Assembly (NCBI GenBank): GCA_022453515.1
Contig: JAJNNY010000047.1
Span: forward strand, 124,001 to 188,000
Origin: Astrocystis sublimbata
Lineage: Eukaryota > Ascomycota > Sordariomycetes > Xylariales > Xylariaceae
DNA: 64,000 nucleotides
Reading direction: 5' to 3'
Shown here: positions 57,515-64,000 of the stretch, piece by piece
How the letters are laid out: every line of letters begins with the position of its first letter
Numbering within the stretch: the stretch's first letter is position 1
Translations under genes and position numbers: made by a program
The notes under the pieces: model-generated
Database searches by the model: none
Seen by the model: only the letters and a program-made list of their open reading frames with translations
What the model was told of the DNA's origin: nothing

Positions 57515-59383
57515 TTAAAACGCCCGAACCTGCCATTCATGAGGATCCTGCAGGGCCTCGTCCAGCCGATGCTGCTTTCTCTTCCAGATGCCGTTGTGCT
57601 CGGTATCGCTGAAGGACTGGCGCCGAATCTCCGGCACGCGCTGGCATTTGCTGAGATCCGAGATAGCGGAGCCGTCTCCCGTCTCCAGGATCGCCACTTT
57701 GCCAGTCTGTCGAACATACAAGGGGTTGGCGTTGGGCATCTGTGAGGCACATTGCACGCCGCTCTTGAGCGTAAACTCCACGAGCAGCCCGGAAAGACCC
57801 GCGTACAGCGTGGAGGAGATGTCGGAGGGCTTGGCTAAGGAGTATATGGGCGAGCTGGCGTAGTTGCGGAACGGCAGGTATATGTTGCAGTTGGGACGGT
57901 AGAAGTCGTGGCGCGACAGGGTGTGCCACCGGCAGAGTTGGTCAGACACGTGGTCGCACAGGGGTCGGTTGTCGTGATGCTTCGGTTCGTTGACGATAGT
58001 TGGCGGCTTGGGAGTTGGGTAGGGGCTCGTACTTGTGCAGGGCAGCGAATCGGTGTGGTGATATCCTCTAGTCCAGCGGAAGTCGAAGACCTTCAACATG
58101 TGCGAGTAGGCGCTGCCCGCGACGAACCGTTCCAGGCCGTGGGAGATGAGCGCGTTGATGGGGGTAGCGACTTCAAAGTTGTCCTGATAGATCCGGTCCA
58201 CTGGCGAAGGCGACCGGAGATCTTGAAGGCGGATTGTGCCATCATCCCAGGAACTGAGCAAGACGTTTCCACCTCCACTTGCGACTGAGCTCACGTCTAC
58301 CGGGAGTAATGCTCTTACCGTCCGGACATTATAACCTATGTAGTGATCTTCGCCCATGAACTTCGCAGGCGAAGAAACCTCCAACCCAGTTGGAGTGATA
58401 TCTAACACTCGGAGAGGGTCGAGACTTTTGTTCAAGCCTACAGCAAGGCTATCTTTGCTAAGGTATTTCATCGAGCGAACATAATCGAAGTAGGGCGATT
58501 TCTGTGTTTCTCTGAGGGAAAAAGAGGCGGTCGGTTCAATGTTCGAGGGTTCAGTGCCATTTTCTAAAGGGTTTTGGGTCTGTTCATTATTCCGAAGAGG
58601 ATAGAGTAAGACGCCTTCCCTGCTGCTTGCTGCCATTATACCGGATTCACTGCTGATATCAACAGCCCGTATCTCATTCTGGGCGACGGGTGAAGTTGAC
58701 GACGGTTGAAAATGCGTTAGCGTTTGGCCGGGTTTAGACTCGCCTACTGAGAGCAGTCGTAGGTCGCCATTCGCCCTTCCCACAACAACGTTCATATCAT
58801 CGTCGCAGCCGAGGGAATCTGATTTGATGATGGATATCGCCGTGGTATCGTCCTTCCCCGAGGTAAAGCTGGATTCCGAGCCCTTATGCCACTGCCAGCT
58901 TTCGGTAACGACCTTCTTGCGGTCGCTTTTCCTCATACGGGCAATAACATCTTCACCAGCGCCCCAGACCACTAACTCCTCATCGAAGCGCCCGTTCCTC
59001 GTCAGATGCGCATCCACAATGATGTTGCCAGGGATTGACTGGTCCTCACGACGTCTGCGCCCGTTGGGCCGCCGCGTCTCCGGTGGCGCGAGCGAATGGA
59101 AAACGAAGGCGCGTCTATCCCAGTCTCGGGACTGCGCTGTCAGAACAGATGCGAGCTCCGCCCAGTCTTCGTCACGGTCACTCGGCGGTAGCGTGAGACT
59201 ACTGAAGCGGCTTTTGACGAAGATGCGCCATCCCTCGGACGCGACGAGCTGGTGCAAGCCCTTGGAAGCGGCGGAGAGGTGTGCTATGCTTCGAGCCGTG
59301 TCCATGTATCCCAGGATGATCAGAAGAATGTCGGTAGGGAGCGTGTCGAGCTTCGAGGCATCGATATCCCGTGGTGACGACAT
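57515..59383 (-). CDS. F-box protein with WD40-like repeats
   Basis: A single exon of 622 residues. The F-box lies at about residues 11-50 (LDTLPTDILLIILGYMDTAR, then LSAASKGLHQLV). Beyond it, weak WD-like blades occur, for example MNVVVGRANGDLRLLSVGE, EIRAVDISSESGIMAASSRE, SSVASGGGNVLLSSWDDGT with IRLQDLRSP, and AGSAYSHMLKVFDFRW. These would form a propeller that recruits substrates. F-box proteins link substrates to the SCF ubiquitin ligase through Skp1. The target is unknown. The 3' end overlaps no neighbour. A short out-of-phase frame through the C-terminus is a shadow. Confidence 0.88.
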   Translation of the reverse strand: MSSPRDIDASKLDTLPTDILLIILGYMDTARSIAHLSAASKGLHQLVASEGWRIFVKSRFSSLTLPPSDRDEDWAELASVLTAQSRDWDRRAFVFHSLAPPETRRPNGRRRREDQSIPGNIIVDAHLTRNGRFDEELVVWGAGEDVIARMRKSDRKKVVTESWQWHKGSESSFTSGKDDTTAISIIKSDSLGCDDDMNVVVGRANGDLRLLSVGESKPGQTLTHFQPSSTSPVAQNEIRAVDISSESGIMAASSREGVLLYPLRNNEQTQNPLENGTEPSNIEPTASFSLRETQKSPYFDYVRSMKYLSKDSLAVGLNKSLDPLRVLDITPTGLEVSSPAKFMGEDHYIGYNVRTVRALLPVDVSSVASGGGNVLLSSWDDGTIRLQDLRSPSPVDRIYQDNFEVATPINALISHGLERFVAGSAYSHMLKVFDFRWTRGYHHTDSLPCTSTSPYPTPKPPTIVNEPKHHDNRPLCDHVSDQLCRWHTLSRHDFYRPNCNIYLPFRNYASSPIYSLAKPSDISSTLYAGLSGLLVEFTLKSGVQCASQMPNANPLYVRQTGKVAILETGDGSAISDLSKCQRVPEIRRQSFSDTEHNGIWKRKQHRLDEALQDPHEWQVRAF

Positions 59384-60294
59384 CTCGGGCGTGTCACAGG
59401 GCGCTAGGCTTTCTTCTAATTAGATAGGACTATGTGCAGAACATATACACAAGAAGTGGATGAGAGGCGCAATCGGGAGTCAAGGTAATATGATATGATA
59501 ATGAGCTTGGGGATGAGCAAGTATACATCAGCGTTTAAGAAAGGTTTCAGCTTCGCGTAATGTCCTGGTTGCGAGAAAGGGTCACACTGAAAGCAAGACA
59601 CGCGTAACGCCGTTTGAACTCTTTCCTCGGAGCCTTGAGCAGCTTGATTGGGGCGTTATGGAACTTTTCATGCTAGGTCTATTGCAGATGAGTCAATCAA
59701 AGACAGTCATAATGCCCCAGACGGATTTTTTTTATTTTTTTTTACAAAATGTAACATGGGTCAGCAAACTCACGAGCTTTGGACATGTGCGTCATAGCTC
59801 GCCAAGAAATTACGTATTCGCCCATGTATTGAAGTGGCTTGGCCTGGACAGCTCGGCTCCTCTTTAAATGCATAGCATGGCATACCTAGGTATTCTATGA
59901 ATTAAGCCGTAACAACACCATTCATCTATAATGCCTTAACTTCCAAAGGATTCCCGTTCCTGATGACGTGCCATATTGACGGCGTTACCCTGAGTCTCTG
60001 CTTTTTGACCCCAAATTGCCAGCGCTCTTATCTTCCGCTTCTTACTGTTGGTTGGTCTTGTTCCTCTCTCACGAGTTAAACCCATCAATGAAACTTATGC
60101 GACTGGTCGTACAGTATTGTTGCCATTCATTTAGAATATCGAGAACATTTCCACAGATGTTTTAACCCAACTCCTTGATGATTACTTAGTAATAGACTTT
60201 GAACTTTCCAGTTGCTCTGTGACCTCCCCCTCTCTATCTCGACTGGCTCCCGCGAAATACTGACCCCTCGTTATCCCATCGCTGCCCTATCGTT
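59384..60294. promoter_or_regulatory. Divergent promoter between F-box and P450 genes
   Basis: About 910 bp without a supported gene. The last 100 bases are CT-rich, as is usual for a fungal leader. Confidence 0.45.
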
Positions 60295-62078
60295 ATGGCT
60301 GTGACCTTACTCGACCTCTACTATCCCCTTATCTCGCTGCTGGTGATCTGGTTTCTGTATCATTACTTACTCTATCCAGCTGTCCTTTCACCTTTAGCTC
60401 GGATTCCCACTCCGCATTGGTCATGCTCTATCTCAGATGCATGGATCCTGTCTGCACGATATTACAGTCGAGAAAATAGGACACTCCAAGCGGCGCATAG
60501 AAAATGCGGCCCTGTCGTGAGAGTCGGCCCTCGCGAAATAAGCTTCAACAGTGCAGAAGCCGTCAAGACCATCTACCAGGGTGGGTTTGACAAGCACGCT
60601 TGGTACTCTGTCTTTAACAACTTCGGGTAATTGAAGCCGCCTCATAAACATCTTACAACCGACTCGTCACCCTTAACAAAGCAGGCGGGCTAATGCTGAT
60701 GTCTTCCAACAAGAGTACCCTGCACGTTCTCCTCGCTGCAGTCCAAGACCCATTCCCTCAGGAAACGGATGGTTTCTAACATCTACTCCAAATCGTACAT
60801 CAACGGCTCTCACGCACAGGCTTGCCAGGCCGACGTCATTCTCAACAAATGGCTTATGCCGACGATCGAGGCGTCGGTGGCAAAGACGCCACATCCTCAC
60901 GGCATAGACGTGCACTCCCTCTTCTGCGCCTCAGCGATGGATTTCATCTCCGCGTACTGCTTCGGCATATCTCGCAGCGTGAAATTCATCAAGGACAAGG
61001 CGTATCGCGAGCACTGGCTCAAGCTGTACATGACGCGCAAGGGCTACGGTTTCTTTGCGCAGGAACTCCCTTTTTTATCGAAGATGGGGAGTTATGTAGG
61101 TGTCCGCCTGACACCTGCATGGGTAGATGCGGCGAACGGGGAGCTCGAAGCGTGGTGCCGGGAGCTGAGCGATGCCACAATCCGGGCCATTCGGGAACAT
61201 GGGCCCGAGACGATGATAGACCCGGCCGACGACCCCGTCGTCGTGCGCACGCTATTTGCAGGGTACGAGAAAGAGGCAAAGCTGCGCGGCACGAGTTCCC
61301 CCGTGTACTCTACCACCATCCTCAACCGCGAGCTCTCCGTCGCCTCCGAAGTCTTCGACCACATACTGGCAGGGCAAGAGACCACAGGTGTTGTGCTGAC
61401 CTATCTTTCTCACCATCTCTCGCAGTCCTTGCAACTACAAGAAGAATTGCGGAGCGAACTTTTGGCTCTGCATCCCAACATGGTGTTAATGGAAAATGCC
61501 AATGGGAAAATGCCGATGCCGGACTCGAAACAATTACATAGCTTGCCGAAACTCCACGCCATGATAACAGAGACCGTCAGACGATATGCGCCCGCCGGCG
61601 GACCGGAGCCGCGCGTTGCCCCGTACCCGTCGTGTCGCATAGAAGGCTATGAGGTCCCGGGCGGCACAAGGGTGTCTGCGTCTGTGTACAATGTCCATCG
61701 AGATGAGAAAGCTTACCCCAATCCTGAGAAATGGGATCATACGCGCTGGCTTGAAGGGTCAGATGGTGAACGAGAGGCTGCTGCCAGACAGTTCTGGGGG
61801 TTTTCTAGTGGGGGGAGGATGTGTCTTGGGTCCAACTTTGCCATGCATGGTTTGTAACCTCTGCCTTATCCCGAGATCCTGCCCTGCCATGAAGGTACTC
61901 ATCTACTCTTCGCTAATGGATTTGGCACTACCTGTGCGCAGATATGAAACTCGTTATTGCGGCAATATACTCGAATTATACGAGCCACATCGTGGACGAT
62001 CGAGGGATTGAGCAGACCGACATGTACACTGGCCATCCGAAGGCCAATGCTTTGTACCTCAGGTTTGAAAAGATATAG
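60295..62078 (+). CDS. Cytochrome P450 monooxygenase
   Basis: Three exons, 60295-60626, 60714-61849 and 61942-62078, give 534 residues. An N-terminal anchor (LISLLVIWFLYHYLLYPAVL) and the proline hinge IPTPHW fix it in the ER membrane. The chosen acceptor AACAAG yields FNNFGVPCTFSSLQSKTHSL then RKRMVSNIYSKSY, the normal sequence at this place. The oxygen-binding helix is HILAGQETTGVVLTY, the ExxR motif is ETVRRYAP, and the heme loop is FSSGGRMCLGSNFAMH with its Cys ligand. All key residues are present, so the enzyme should be active. The substrate is unknown; it stands alone, without a polyketide or peptide synthase nearby. Another acceptor nine bases upstream of the hinge region gives no sensible frame. 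Confidence 0.9.
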
Positions 62079-62836
62079 ACGACTTGGGATTAAGCTGAAA
62101 CAGCGATAACAATTGATTGAGAACAATGAGTCAACAGTCGGGAGTGCCTGTCATGACTGCCGAAGGAAACCGGATATCTGGCAACCTAGGAAAAGAGAGC
62201 TGCAACCTCTGGGCGCATCCTATCGGCTCCAATATATCGCAACCTAAATTGACTTCCTGTGTCTAACATCATTTTCTGTAGAGGACATCGTGAGTAGGTA
62301 CGTACTGAGTGATCAAAATATGCCGAAGTTTGCCTGGCCATCTGTGTTTCTGATAACAGGCAGCATAACTCGCGAGCAAACCTTTCCCCGTGCTGGTATC
62401 TTTAGCGAGTAGTAGAACTGTACCCCCAAGCACACAGATCTGGACCTTGCTGTGTCACATGGCCGATATCACTGGCCATTGGCTCATTGCTCACTTTGAG
62501 TCTCGTTCAGATTCAGGCTGCTCCACCTGCGCCTGCAAGCAATCAACCAACTGCATTACCATCAACATGAATGACTCACATTCACTACCTACCAAGTCCA
62601 ACGGTTTTTGCTTGGACATTGAAGTTGCAACCACGACCCAAACTTGGCACTGCAGAATGTAAGGTTGAGACCTACATGTATCTGAAGTTAGGTACTTCAT
62701 GTATAAGTGATCAGACACGCTGCAGCATGTAGTCTCCCGCCGCAACCTTAAGTCATCGTCCACTCTAATTTCTTTTCCATTGCATTTTCATTCTCAATTC
62801 CAATTCAGTCAACTCACTCGACGTATTTCTTCTTCG
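62079..62836. other. Intergenic region
   Basis: About 760 bp between the P450 gene and the kinase-like gene. Frames in it have no domain. The right end (62765-62830) is pyrimidine-rich and looks like a leader. Confidence 0.45.
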
Positions 62837-64000
62837 ATGTTTAAACTGTTGGCGCGACCCGTCCGCGGGCTTGCCTACGCGTACCACACAGGCATCAGAA
62901 CTGCATGCACTGTCCAAGGTGTATCCGGTCGCCAGTACCTCCAAGGCGAAGTGATTTACAGAGACCAAAAGAACAATCCGACCATCTTCAAAGCCACGAC
63001 AGTTCCGATTTCCCTATCCTCGGCTCAACACTTCTTCACATCTCACGATTTTAGCCGCAGAAACGAGTCTGTTGTTGTTTTGAAGCATGAGGGAAAATAT
63101 ATTTATAAACTTTCTCGGGGTTTCGCAGATGAGTTCGCCGGCTCCCGCCGGCTTCGGATCGCCACTGATTTCGCCCCAGAGGACCACATTGTCGTCTATC
63201 CGTATTTCAAGTGTACCCTACTCGACCTGATGCGAACCGACTCCGAGATTTCTACTGAGGAGAAGAAGAAAGTGTTGCGCTACGTGGGCGAGGCCATCCA
63301 AGAATTCCACGCCAATGGCTGGCTCCATCTCGGTAATTACACCCGCTACCACTCGCAAATTTGGAGACATTTTTACCAATTGGGCTCTTAACAGACATCA
63401 AGCCTAGCAACATCTTTATCAACTGGACCTGCGATGAAAACGGGAACAAGACAGTCACCGGCGCAACACTAGGCGATCTCGACATCGCTTTCAAGCTGAG
63501 AGAAGCTGATATGCGACTTCGCACAGGTATTGCGCTGGGCAATTACATGTGGCGGAGCCCGGAACAACAGACGGGGAGCGGCATGACACAGGCGTCTGAC
63601 ATGTTCTCGTATGGGCTGGTGGTAAGTGGACCGATCCATCACTCGGTTTTGAAAAAGTGCTTGTCCGCTGAACTTGGTGTCGCTATTTAGTGCATTTATA
63701 CCCTTGGCGGTGCGGACTTCCTGCTCTTGGAGAGTGAACGAGAGCTGGCGAACCTGGCGAAACACGGTGTGACGCCGGCCGAAGCCATTCTGACGCGTCA
63801 CTTTATGTATTTCGGTCCTGTGGCCGAGAACCTGCTCGAGCTGGTTGATGAAAGCAAGCATGGTCTTCTCAAGAAGGCATCGGAGGAGGCTGCGTGGACG
63901 GTGAGTCGGCAACCGGGCGTGCGATTCCAGGCCTGGGGCCAGGGCTTAGGTGAGGCGGGAATGGAGGTCATCTCGGGAATGACGAGCATAGATCCAAGCG
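62837..64000 (+). CDS. Protein kinase-like protein, cut by window end
   Basis: Exons 62837-63332, 63395-63621 and 63691 to the end. After a basic start (MFKLLARPVRGLAYAYHTG), a kinase fold appears. It has IYKLSRGFADEFAGSRRLRI, hinge-like IVVYPYFKCTLLDLM, catalytic loop GWLHLDIKPSNIFI (formed at the first junction), GDLDIAFKL in the place of DFG, and RSPEQQTGSGMTQASDMFSY for the APE region. The Gly-rich loop is poorly kept, the Arg of HRD is Leu, and DFG is changed, so activity is uncertain. It may be a divergent kinase or a pseudokinase. The C-terminal part is missing because the window stops. The first ATG in frame is at 62837. Confidence 0.75.

Noticed and set aside
60295..62078. Secondary-metabolite cluster built on the P450
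   Set aside because: No polyketide, peptide or terpene synthase lies nearby; the neighbours are an F-box protein and a kinase-like gene.

Overview
The window is filamentous ascomycete (Pezizomycotina) nuclear DNA. The genes are split by short introns (mostly 40-200 nt) with GT...AG ends and CTAAC/CTGAC-type branch sites. Promoters are pyrimidine-rich. The proteins are typical of filamentous fungi: HET, DUF7918, DUF7580-S8, a fungal gasdermin, AcuF-type zinc fingers and a fungal AAA ATPase. A class-level guess would be Sordariomycetes, but nothing seen here proves it. No tRNA, rRNA, CRISPR array or intact transposon was recognised. All exon models below were built by hand from splice sites, frame and family motifs.

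Layout. 0-10.8 kb: a monocarboxylate-type MFS transporter; a divergent pair made of a P-loop-less STAND-like protein (minus) and a fungal AAA ATPase (plus); and a secreted seven-repeat beta-propeller lectin. 12.5-20.6 kb: a small SRPBCC-fold protein, an unknown small protein, and a Cdc15/Imp2/Hof1-type F-BAR-SH3 protein. 21.9-26.3 kb: a HET-domain protein and seipin. 28.6-41.7 kb: ordinary housekeeping genes (DUF7918 protein, NDUFB11/ESSS subunit of complex I, mitochondrial branched-chain aminotransferase, a small conserved protein, an SDR), separated by long gene-poor stretches. Those stretches hold a degenerate piece of an AAA ATPase gene and a (GATGTT)n array.

42.7-57.4 kb is the accessory, immunity-like part. 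It contains a RAD5/HLTF-type SNF2-RING helicase, a divergent NACHT (NLR-like) gene ending in C2H2 zinc fingers and broken by one in-frame stop, a fungal gasdermin (HET-Q1/RCD-1 type), a multidomain subtilisin protease directly upstream of the gasdermin, and an AcuF-type C2H2 protein. The gasdermin and S8 protease pair matches the het-Q1/het-Q2 arrangement of Podospora, in which the protease cuts the gasdermin to release a pore-forming cell-death fragment. This is the most interesting system in the window, and the NACHT sensor sits next to it. 57.5 kb to the end: an F-box/WD-like protein, a cytochrome P450, and a protein kinase-like gene cut off by the window edge.

Together with the HET gene and the STAND-like/AAA pair, the window holds several candidate allorecognition or cell-death genes among conserved genes. 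Signs of decay and repeat mutation (a premature stop, a likely frameshift, the AAA fragment, AT-shifted repeat copies) fall in or near these accessory blocks.
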